Assembly (NCBI GenBank): GCA_026874595.1
Contig: CM049315.1
Location: forward strand, 67,155,916 to 67,219,915
DNA from: Sipunculus nudus
Lineage: Eukaryota; Annelida; Sipuncula; Golfingiida; Sipunculidae
Reading direction: 5' to 3'
Length of the DNA: 64,000 nucleotides
Shown piece after piece: positions 37,823 to 50,600 of this stretch. The notes beneath the pieces were generated by a model. It made no database searches and had not been told where the DNA came from. It worked only from the letters and a program-made list of their open reading frames with translations. Every line of letters begins with the position of its first letter. Within the stretch, counting starts at the first letter, position 1. The position numbers were made by a program, and so were the translations under genes.

Positions 37823-40800
37823 GAAAGCTGCATTATAAACATAAAAGGCAAAGAAAGATAGAATAAAGTAGAATAATTTACAAATTATCAGTAAAAGCGT
37901 ACCATAACAGCAAATTTGTTTTGCAAAATGCAAAATATCATATACAATTTAAAAGAATGTGCTGCATGAGTAAAAGCATTAAGTAAAGCTGATTAAAATG
38001 TGTCAAATTGTCTCTTCACTAAGTGAAGCGATAATCTAAACTGTCTTCTGGGCCAAACCCCAGAATCTGATAACTGTGAGATATGTTGGATTCACTTCTT
38101 TCATCAAGATATGATTTTTCTAACCTTACCCTTGTGCAATGTCTGCTAAGCATATTCTTTTATCTTTTAGACTGGATGAACAGAGGACACACTTTGATAT
38201 AAAATCCACACATTGTTGATATATTTATACTTTTCATAACTCTTAATAACTCTTCTTAATCAATGCTCAGAAGTTGTTGCCGTATAAGTTGATTTCCCCT
38301 TTCACTCATTCATCACCAAACTCACTCACTTTTACTCCTTATTTGCATAATTTTGTAAAAGACTACTCTAGTCTGTTCCCCATTACCATTTTATTTCTTC
38401 TTTTTCATGTTATATATAAAATCTATATGTCATTTTCCAATTTTTCAAATTCCCATTCAGTCAAACCATTCCCCCTATTTTCTCCTTTTTTTCGTTCATG
38501 ACCACCTATTTTTGCCTTTTACCTTCTTTTCCCTCAAGTTTTCAAAACAGTCTCCTATTCCCCTCTTTTCCCCTCCCCTTTTTCTGCCAACTTAAGACTT
38601 AAATGAAAATATCAACAAGGGACCTATGGGTCACTGTGCTCAGCTGAAGTTAACCTTGAAGGTAAAAATCTAAAATAATATCAAATGGAGATAAAGTGTA
38701 AGAGGAAGAGGTAATAAAGGCCATGGTTGGTTTATATGATTGGTTTGTATTGATGAGCAAGAAATTGTTGCAAATAATATTTTGTGACCTGACCATGTGT
38801 TTCCTAATGTTGAAACTGAAGCATGTGAGCAGTTTGTGAACAAATGATCTGTACAGTTACCATGACCATTAGTTGGCTTTTCGATTAACTGTTGACATTT
38901 CAGTAGTTTACACATTTGTTCAATCAAATCTTTTTTTTTTGTATAATATATATTATTAAATATGTTTTTTTTATGAAATGTATACAGTTGAAATATAACT
39001 AATTAACAACATAAAACATGGCAAACAAAGCCTGATCTCAAATTCTGCTGATGCAGGAAAATAATGAACAAATGTTTGTAATAAATCCTCATTTTTTTAT
39101 CACATCAATTTTTTTTTTAATTTAAGTTTATATTTCTATACATTTTCAATATAACATATATATCTGAATATAAAAGTTGATTCATAATTCTCAATTGCAT
39201 CATCATAAATCTCAATCTTGTCAGATAACACCACATCATGCATACAAATGTTTATTTATTTTTTACCACAAAAATATATCTTTTAAATCTGCAAAACAAT
39301 AAATATCTAAAAAAAATACTTTAATTTAGATTTTATAATTTTTAATTGTGTCTTTATTTATCCATAATGTGCTTCATATTTTATCATAATTTAAGCATAC
39401 TGATGGGTTCCATTATGATTGGTAAAATCATTTAAAAGAAAAATGATTTCTTTAAAAATGCTACATTACACAACATTGCATCTTCTGGATTACACCTTGA
39501 ATTACTTTTTCAAGGAAAGTTTTTGCATATCAGAGTGGAAGCAGCATTACAATTAAGGAGATACAGTGAAAACAATAACAATACTGCATAACACTTGGTG
39601 GGTTGTGTTTGCGCGGGGGGGGGGGGGGGGGGGTCATTGGGGTGGTGATATGAGAATAACTGTACACCTGTCACAGCAGGGGATCTCCCCCAGTGACTGT
39701 AACAAATCAGAAACTCTGGCATAGCTGACTTCCAGTGACCTGGAATGGGACCCTGCATCTGTAATCTGTAAACAAAGCAAATGACTACAATAGAGCCTCA
39801 AGAAAAAAATCAATAACTAGCTTAATTTTCAAGCTTTTACTTCCAAATTTCAGATTTAAACAAATTAAATATTTATGTTCACATGCTGTGAAAATTAAAT
39901 CAATGGTGCTTACAGGAAAAAAACGTGCCATGGTCAAAGTTGGGCAAAATTTAAGGTCCTGATTTTATTTTTATGCTAATTACTTAAAAAATTTACAAAA
40001 TTCAGATCTAATTTTGGGTAAACAATTGAATCTTAATTAAACATAGTTATATACTTGGGAAAACAGACTCTAGTTTCAAAATTTTTCATGTTAAGTGAGT
40101 AAATATTTTTCCTGATTTTTTACAAAGTCCATTATGTTCGGGCCCATAACTTAAAGAATTTATACTTAACAGACTTAATTTCTGGCATGTACATAGGAAC
40201 TATATAGAAGAATATTTATGGTAAATATGAGGAAAAACAGATGAGTGGTTTTGATATTAGGCAGTCCTGAAGTGTGAAAATAGGATTTTAATAAAAAATT
40301 GAGGTTTTTCCTTAATTTCTCAAAGGAACGAAGTCGCAGAGACCCAGTTTTCGGCTTGGTAGGAGATCTTGGGGACATCTAACATTATGCTGAATTTTGG
40401 ATTCCTAGGTCTTACGGTTTCAAAACGTGCCACATCTACGGACGGACGGACGGACGGACGACGGACAATGGACCACTACTATAGCTCAGATGACTTATAG
40501 TCAGCTGAGCTAAAAATCTTGATGAAAGCAATAAGAACAGGTAACCTGGATTCCTTCCACCATCTACCACCTTCAAGAAGCAAACTGTACAGCTAATAAA
40601 AGGCGTAATTCTGTGAACTTCTACTCTACTGAACAGAAGTTAAAATGTCTATAATGCAGAGAAAGAAAAAGCGAAGGAGTTTCTCATTACAACGAACCAA
40701 TCACCAGAGTTAATCAATAAATCATACATGCTTTGCCATAATCAAATGAAAATAATTCTTACATGCTAAATCATCTGTTTATAATTTATGCATATTCCAG

Positions 40801-43800
40801 TTGTTTTTCACATTCTTTTCTAAATAATTTGAGATGTATAAACTGGAAATATGAAATAGAATAAGAACTGTTAGATTTATATATATAAACATAAAATCAT
40901 CCTTTAAATTACCATTCAAATGATATTGTTTTATAGAAAACAATGATGCTACCTTTTGGCCAGCATTTTCATGCCAATACAGGAAAAGGTAATTGAAGTG
41001 ACCATTGTTCATGGCCACCAATATCTATGGCATGCATGATTAACTGTGAGTAGCTAATGTTATTGAGAATTCAGCCCTGTCTCTCCACCAAGTGTCTGGT
41101 CATTAGTGACAGATTAAAGCCACTTGCGTGGACTGTTAATCGACCATCACAACACCTCCAGCCTCCCTTCTCCGCTTGTCACAAGGACTCAAATTATCAT
41201 CTAAATCATCACACTGCATTCAAATTGCCATCAATCACCAAATATTTTCTTCAAAATTTTCTGATCTCTGAACTAGTCTGATGAAAAATCTCTATTGATG
41301 GGACTGTTCAGTGGAAACTGGAGAGGGAGGCCACGGGTAAAGGAGACTGAGGCACAAGCTGGTTCAACAGGCTACCCGGAACTTGCAATAAAATCAATAT
41401 TTCAAAAAGAAAGATAATATTTCACTGCTCATCTGAGGTTTTCCAGTAAAATTATGAATTTAAGGCAATGATTCAAGTTTCAAGGTAGCCTGCATGTGAG
41501 CAAATTTCTCCATATTGGAACTGGATCTGAACCAGATAGATTAGAATACATATGAGCCCAGCTGTAGTTTTATATTTTAATAAGAGATAACATTAAACAA
41601 CCACCCCTTCAAAATAAACAATTATTTTAGTCATTTTAACAGAAGCATTTTACAAAATAGTGTAATAAATAGCACAAAAAAGGTTTATCAATTCACAAAT
41701 AAGCTCCAATTTAAAAAGGATCCCCCAAAATTTTCTGACTCCTATACCAAAGTTTACACAATTTCCCTTGCACACTTCATGCTCCCCTAATTATAAAAGA
41801 TCCACCTTCAATATTAATTGTCCCCTAGATTCTTAATGATTCCCTTTTTGAATTTATTAGATCCCTTGCTAGTGTATCATCATAACAGCTGGGAACATAT
41901 GATGGAAAATGAAGCAACTTGCCATGCAGGATGGAAAGCAGGTTCCCGTTAGTTGCCAGCGAAACTCTATCAGCACCACGCGTAGAGAGACGAATTATGG
42001 CACCTGATGCGTCGATGTCTGTCTGTACATGTGTCACTTCCCCTGTGGGTAACGTCACCGCTTTGAGCCTTCCGTTCTCATCATAATCGTACATGTAGGC
42101 CATTCCGTTGCTCATTTCTTTGGCATCAAGTAAACCTGTTCCTGACATGTAGGTGAGCTTGGTCACTGTACCATCCCCTGTGGTGAATGAATTTAAGTTA
42201 CCCATGTTGTCCAGTCGAAGCTTGCATTTATGACCAATAGGGGGCACTATTTCATTAGCTTGTGTCGTATAGTCCCTTCTCACTTGCAACCTGTTGTTAG
42301 CATGATCTCGTATTTCGATGAGTTTTCCATAAAATGAGTTGACATTGTACGTGAAGTTGTACACGTATGTTCCTGTCATAATGTCCTTTGTGTGAATGTG
42401 CTGACCAAAACGATTGAAGATATACACTTCCTGATTTTGGGCATGGATGATTTGGTAGTTGCCGGTGTCTGACTGTTCTGGTAAAGCAGCCAGGATGGAA
42501 TACACTCGGAGGTTTCCCATATCTGACACATGTAGCACGCCATCTGGTGTAACCGTGATAGCTGTGGGAGAGTCCAGTAATATGCTGCTGGCCAGAACTT
42601 CTTTGGAATCGAAACATTTGCAGTCTTTATCTCGACAGTCACATTTTGGTTGACCTCCCATATAATGAGTTATTCTCCCATCAGAGTTGACCAAACGTAC
42701 ACGATTCACTCGCTTGTGGTTACTTTCCACAATATAAAGCTGTCCGTCAGAGGAGAAGGCTATATGCTGGGGAGCATGCAAGATGACCTGATCGGCCATT
42801 TGAGCGGTTGTAGCTTCATCAAGGAGTGTATATTTCTGTACTTCTTTTGGCGGGCAGTGTAGAGGACGACCCGCCACCACAACCACCATGTTTTCTTTGG
42901 TGACCTTGAGAACCATGTTGTTGTCCAGAATGTGGAGAGTGTCGTCAATTGGACTGATAGCCAGGGATGTCGGCCAGCTCAACATGACCTGAAATACAAA
43001 TACAAAAACATAAACCAATGAAAGATTTCAGACACAAACACTGTGGCCAGTTTCATATTAGCATGAAGGTTTCAAGTTCACAAAATTCAGGAAAAGGCCA
43101 AACTCGAGAAAAACAAAACTTAAGGAACAGGACACATGGTTCTCACATGTAATGCTCTCAAGAGTCACCTTACTGTTTCCAAAAATTGGTAGTTTGTAAA
43201 ATAAGTAAATTCTAAGCATCCCCTTCTTTGCATGGAACTTGGAGCAGTCCAGGAAGGCACAGATTAACTACTCTCCAAACAGTAAATGAATAATGGTACC
43301 TGTTATTGGGACATTATCATATGAGCCTTCTTGATGGTCAATAAATAAGGCTGCAATATATACATTATTGTCCTTAACCAATCAGAATACACAACACAAC
43401 TTGCATGTTTTCAGAGGTGATATTTTGGAAACATGATATACTGACACTGAGCAATACATATTTACCAAGTTCCCCACAAATTTTGTTGTTTTAACTTTTC
43501 CACTGATACTATTAGCTGGGAAATAATATCTATTTGAGCTTTACTTGACCCGTATTTTACCTGTCCTTTACTGGACTTACCTGGCTGATGTTGACCACTT
43601 TGTGACATGGTAACGGTGTGTAGTGGATCGGTTGCCCTTGGGAACCTATCAGTGTCTTGATTGTGCCTGATGCATCAATCATGCGGATATTTGGTCCGTC
43701 AGCAAAAAAGAGGATTCCATCTTTGTTGATGGCAATACCTGAAAGGGAAGAAATAGAATTTTCTTATTTACTTCTGACACTCCCCATCTAACAAGTGACC

Positions 43801-44554
43801 CATGTGTCATGATGCTCAGCTGACTAACATGATGACATTGGCTATGATATTAGATGCATTATGTTTGGTAATGGTTTATGAGCAACCTTTTCTGTGCAAG
43901 TTACAGTCTGGTGAGCTAAAAATGAATACTGCAAACAAATTTATGAGCATTTATTTTAAAGTTTCAGAAGCAAAAATCTTTCTGGGAATACACTTAATTT
44001 TGTCAAGAAAATATTGCATAAAAGCAAATTCTGAGGATCAAATTTTGAAGTAACATCCATGATACTGATTTCTCTCACATAGAAGGGGAGTAGGGGAGAC
44101 CAACCTTTTGGGTACAGCAGCTTTGCTTTCAGTGCATCACCGTTATCTCCACATTGTGTTTCATCACCTGGCAGACAGGTGTCGCCAGTGCCTGCCACTG
44201 GTTCCTGATTCTGGTCCAGGTTTCTGGTCGGCCCCATCGTTTTCAGTCTGATTATTCTCTTCTTCTGATAGTCGGAGAAGTAGAGCCGTCCGTTGAGTGG
44301 ACTGACCGTCATGAAGTATTTGTATGGTACTTCTGGCATACTGTGCACAAAGAGAACAACAAATATACGGTCCATCATCAACAGTTCTCGAGTTCTTTTA
44401 AACGTGTTTACTCTGCCCCACAAGTATGACAAACATGCCGTTAATAGGCAAGCTGTAAATGGCATGCACAATTCTGAATAAAAATAATTTTGCCTTAATT
44501 TTGTTGCAATTATGTATAATATGTGACATTCCTGTATATATATATATATATGCC

Positions 44555-44612
<58 letters not shown>

Positions 44613-47600
44613 CATATATATATATTTCAAAGGGAGATATGTTTGTGATTACAAGGGATACAAGTTTACACATTAATCTATTGTAGGCTCTTTTGAGAAA
44701 AACCAAGGGTTAGTAATCCAGGCCCAGGAAGTAATGTCATTGGTTATAGGCTTAAAATATAACCCAGAAAATCTGGACTATCTGAGAGAGCCTATAAGGT
44801 TATTACCACATGATCAACAAAACTAATTTTATCCAATATTTCATAGTTTATATTGAATTTTGGACAAATCAACAGCTACCTTGCTTAAATGGCCCAACTG
44901 TGCCAATATTTGGAAATTTGATAATTTTAACATGTTGACGAATCTTACTTTAACTTCAAAACGTTCTGAATCTCGGCCCTCTGAGGAGTGATTCTGCGGA
45001 TATAGTTGAAGTCTCCGATGTACAGACTGCCGTCCCTTCCTCCTGCCAGAGCAACCGGAGCCATCAGGCGGTTGTTGCTGGTTGGCCCGTTACAGGTACG
45101 ACAGTCTAGGTGGCGCTTCTTCCCTGTTCCTACCACAGTGATGGCTTTTCTTGGTCTCTCTTTGAGGTAGATATTGGTTCCATCACCTTTGTGAAGAATA
45201 CCTTAGAAAATACACAAGACAAGTATATATAACCTAGTAACAGACCAATATTTTTCTTATATTTTTCACAGAGAGACAGGCCCATAGCTTGTGTCAGCAG
45301 GATAAGGATGAGCAATCTGAAGATTAGCTGTGAATAAGGAATCAGCAGAAAAGGATGAGCAGTCTAAAGTTCACCAGAAAAGAATACATGAGGAGTTACA
45401 AACTAAAGCACAAATCTTGTCACCATGGTGAACACCATCCTTTCCTGCTCCTCACAAGACTGAGCTGTCAATCATTAACCCAATGAAAACATGTCTGTAC
45501 TAATATTCAGAGGTACACGTGAACCTTTTTTCAAGTTGTGGGTATTGTTGGAAAGTAATAAATATATTTGATAGTTGGTCTGGTTAATCAAATTTATAAA
45601 AATACTGATACAATTTGCTCCCTCATCCAGATTTCCAGCGCAGTTTTTAGTTTTCATGTGGTAATTATCTAACATCTCTGTAGACTCCCTATGTCAGACA
45701 GGCCACTGGGTTTTAGCTCACCTTCCTGGAAGTTGTATGTATGATGGATGTTCAGGTTCCATCCCCCGATCTCAGATGATGTGATGTCATAACCGCTCAT
45801 TGTGGCCGTCTGCTGTTCCCAGAATATGTGACTACATTCCATATACTTGTACCCAACAGCCACTAAAATGATTAATCAATTGAACTTTAAGTAATTTTGT
45901 AACCATCCAACATGCAAAACACAAAATATCTGTGACAGTAGCAACCCAGTCATGTTTTGAATTGCACATTCAAATTATACTGCAGTGAAATACCTATGAA
46001 AGCTTTTCTATAAATTATAAACCATCAGAAAAATTATTTTAAAATTATAGTTCACTCTTCACTTCAAAGATGGCAGCAGGTGAAGGGTATTCAGTCTCAG
46101 ATTGTCTGGTTTGTTTAGTAAAGTTTACCTTCAGTTACTATTTCCCCTATTTCAGTCGATCTCACAGTAGATATTTGTAGATGACAAAAGCACAATTTTG
46201 CAATTTTTAAAATGAAAGTGATTTTGAATATGAATTTATTAACATAAATCCTATCTTTAAAAGGAAAAACTTTTACCTGTTGCAGTTACAATGCCATACA
46301 CCTTCTGGTTGTATGCATTCCTGCGATCCCAGGAAAATTTAAATTTGATGGCTGGGTCTGCTTCAAACTTCTGCTCAAACACAATTCCTTCCACAAGCAC
46401 TCGCAACATGACCATAGTGAGAGTTTGGGGAATGGTGAGTGGCGTCATCTGGATCATGATGGTGGACTCGTAGCCTGGAGTCTCGCTGCTGTGGTACATC
46501 AGATGGACATTGGTCCCTGGTACTTGTATGCTCTCCTGCAGGACCTGCCAAGTAAAACGTACATTGTGTGTTAAGTGATAAATACTGAAGGAAAAATTCA
46601 AATTAAGTTGCTTTATCCAAATTCTGTCACTTAAAACATTTATTAACATATACTTCATAAATTAACATTAAACTTTCAATGAGACAAGTCTCATGACCAC
46701 TTAATTTCAATTAATAATATTCTTAAAGTATTGATAATTTTTTCTCTATACTTTCTCCTGCTATAATCTACTCTTTTTTATTGCCAAATATAAGTGACAA
46801 GGTCAAAATTACAAGGTCAAAGTGACATGGTCACAATGACAAGGTCACAGTCACAAGGTCAAAGTGACAAGGTCACAGTTACAAGGTCAAAGTGACATGG
46901 ACACAGTCACAAGGTCACAATAATACTGATACCTGGGATTCAGGAACAATGGTACTTTTGTCTGGGCATGCTCCAAGCTGCGTATGTTGCCATGTTGACA
47001 CCACAACAGGTCGTAACTTGTATGGATCATGGACCAGCCCACAAGATATATGTCCTGGAACAGGAGGAGTGGTATCTACGCTCATTGTCACTGTTGGCAT
47101 GGTAACCATACGGTTCCATGGTACCATAATAGTGGTCTTCTTGAGTTGGAATGGTTGACGTTGGAACTGCAGTGTCACTGAACCTCCCCCATTCACAAGC
47201 AGATCAAACCTGTTAACAGGTTTAATAATCAGCCTTTATACTCAGACAACAGGGACATTAATGGAGCATACAGTTCATAGTAAACAGTCAGATTAATCAG
47301 TTATCACTGCCAAATTAAGCATACATAAAATAAAAGAATCTGGAGAATGTGCAACTAAGGATTATAATTAACTGATATGAAAGAACTGTTTTTTGATCTG
47401 GTGCAAATATCAGATCACTTAATAAAGCTGTCTATTCTGATATGACATATATTATATAAATTATCTCTTGAATCTTTTTATAAAAATAAGCTGATATGTG
47501 AGGGATTGGCCAAATATCAGAAAAACCAAAATTTGCAAATCACACAAGGTGGCATTGATTCACAAGCTTAATTTGCTCTCCAAAAATAACTCACACCTTT

Positions 47601-50600
47601 AAACTTCTGCACATGTTCCATCAACCAGATTTTTTTGTTTGTCTGATCAGACATGTGACGTGTACCACGTGACGTGTGTACAAACAGTTCACAGATAAAT
47701 AAACGGATACATCCATCACAGGGGAGTTACAAACAGTTCCTTAGCAGAAATAACCTACTGTTCAATCATATGTACCCTGAGTAATCCAGAAATCACATAA
47801 ATTATACAAATTACTTTTAAGAAGAATTAAAATTAAGCTCTTCAGTGAAAATAAATTTTCATTATTTCATCCAGATACCTTAGTGGTTTTCTTGGCTTGA
47901 AAAGGAAATTGCATTTTGTTACTTTTATTATCATAACGAGGAGAGAAAATATTACTTACAAGCCTGACTCTCTGGTCAATGTAAACCCATACAGTGGCTG
48001 GGTGTACACGCTTACCCGCACCCCCAGCAAAGGACTTCCATCTGCTGCTTCCAGCTTCCCACGGATAACAGAAACTTGGCTGACAACAAGATGGAAGATT
48101 AATATATGATAATGATAATAGATTCATTAACTTTTTGCTGTTTTAAACAAATAAGTTCATTTGCATCTGAACTTGCATTGGATAATATTTATCAAACCTT
48201 CATATGACAGTAGGCATCTTTTTATTTGAGTAACAAAGTAACCTTTGAATCTGACCCTACTTATACTGCTGAAAAAAAATATATAATGACAACTGCAGCT
48301 TGCCATGTTATTAAGTTTTTGGCTACGATCATCAAAGGTTTCACGATTAACACCTTTAGCAGTGTTTGATCAGCCATTATGGGCTGGTACCTTCAAAAGT
48401 CCCAAGGTTTAACCACTTCACCCCTTCCATGTATATAACAGTTGCATTAGCTACAAACTTAAACAATATATTATATAACAGCCGATTCACATCATTACCT
48501 GCTATTGAAGGATAACAGCCGGGCGTAATTCTGCACGCTCTCCTCCTCAACAAGAAACCTCATGCGGTCGTAGAATGACGCAGTGTTGCTGGGCGGTTGT
48601 TTCCGTAGTAGGATCTCCATTGGATCGGGAGATGTCCCACACTGGTAGGCGTTGTTACATGTTGCACTCAGACAACAATCAGGGTCCAAGCAGTCAATCA
48701 TCCCGTCTGTAAAAATGTAAGTAAACACTTTGTACAATTTACTATCACATGCATTGTAATCAGTATTTGCAAGTTACACTTGGGTATTATTGTGATAACT
48801 AGAATGATATAACCTTGATCAACTTGACTTGTATCCTTGGTTACTGGTAAATTTTATGCATTTTAACTTTGCTATTTATCATGATAATCTTTAGTTCTTA
48901 CTCTATATAGTTTCTATGTATTACCATGATTAACATTCAGCTAAGCCCAAAGCCCCGCAATTTAAATTTTGGTAACAACTGTCCTGCTTATAGCAATACC
49001 TTTGATATGTAACCTTAATTTTTTTTAAATATTGTTGGTGGAGGTAACCAACGCCATTTTTTATGCTCTCTTATCTTATTCTTAATCTAAGGATATGTAC
49101 ATCTGTAGAGTTCCAGTTTCATTTGGGACTATGTGACAGGGCGGTAGCACTCGCTTCCTATTATATTATTTTTTGTATCCTGGTATCACCCAGGCCCAGT
49201 GTCTACCATACCTGTGGGTCCTTGGTGTGTTATCATCCCCATTGCTGGGTCATAGCACTGAGGAACCCCCAAAGATGCACTAGTTTGTGAGTGATACAAG
49301 GCTGTGGGGCACCGCCTTGCCATTAAGCCTGCAGAGCGCTCGCCCTGAGTGGGGGCCTGACTGTGAAAATCTCACCGCCTTGGCTTAGATTTGAACTCAT
49401 GACCTTGCAGCTTGTGTCCTGCGTGCTAACCCTGAGCCACAGAAGCCAGTTTTTCACCTTTGTTACATAGTGGGCTGATTGGTTAACTATATTTCTAGTT
49501 GTCTTTAAACAAGATCCAATTCTCAGGATGGTATTACCATGGTCACCTATACATGTATTTGCTACCTTGGTTACCTATCACCATTATAAATCTTACCTTG
49601 GATACATATATTCATAACCCTTGTGGCCTTGTTAACCAATGGCACATTTCCTCATTACCATAGTAACAAGATGTATATTACTTTTATCACCTTGGTGACT
49701 ATACAATATCTATTTATACAATTTTCTGTGATAATGCTTTTTTACCTCTGATGAAGAGATTGTGTTTTCACCTTTGTCTGTTCCTGCTTTTTGTTTATTA
49801 GAATTATTACACAAAATCTACTCTAGTGATTCCCAACGAGGTTTAATTGTCCTGGAATAGAACATTAATGGAACATTAAATTTTATTATTGTTATTCTGG
49901 ATAAAATTTTGACCTTGAAGAAATTTTTTCTCTTGGTGGAGAAGTATTTGCTATACGGAGTGACATTCTAGTTTATCTGTTTTACCTTGGTATGTGGTCA
50001 ACTGAATGACATTCTAGTTAATCTGTTTTACCTTGGTATATGGTCCACTGAATGACATTCTAGTTTATCTGTTTTACTTTGGAATGATGTCCACTGAGTG
50101 ACATTCTAGTTTATCTGTTATGTGACCCACTCAGTGACATTCTAGTTCATCTATTTTACCTTGGAATGTTGTCCACTGAGTGACATTCTAGTTTATCTGT
50201 CATGTGGCCCAATCAGTGACATTCTAGTTTATGTCATGTGGCCCACTGAGTGACATTCTAGTTTACCTGTCATGTGGCCCACTGAGTGACATTCTAGTTT
50301 ATCTGTCATGTGGCCCACTGAGTGACATTCTAGTTTATCTGTTTTACCTTGGTCATTGTCTTTTTTATCATCACACTGCATCTCGATGGCCACCTGACAG
50401 AACTCCCCCTTCCATCCATCATGGCAGGAACATCGCCATTCACTAGCGAACTGAACACAAGCTCCGTGCTTGTTACAACTGTTTGGACACCCATCTGTGA
50501 AAGGATAATGGTCATGTTGTATGTGGGAAGAAAACGGACTGTTACAATCTAAATTATTATCCAGAATTGTAGCAGTAGCAGCTGCTGCATGTACTAATCT

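Noticed and set aside
41825..41922. Extension of the teneurin exon past the GC donor
   Set aside because: The extra residues have no teneurin similarity and would end at a stop, while the GC donor joins the conserved next exon in phase.
49375..49448. Minus-strand tRNA gene
   Set aside because: The A- and B-box-like words are present, but the acceptor stem does not close, and the sequence continues as a 430-bp SINE with a second copy at 60.3 kb.
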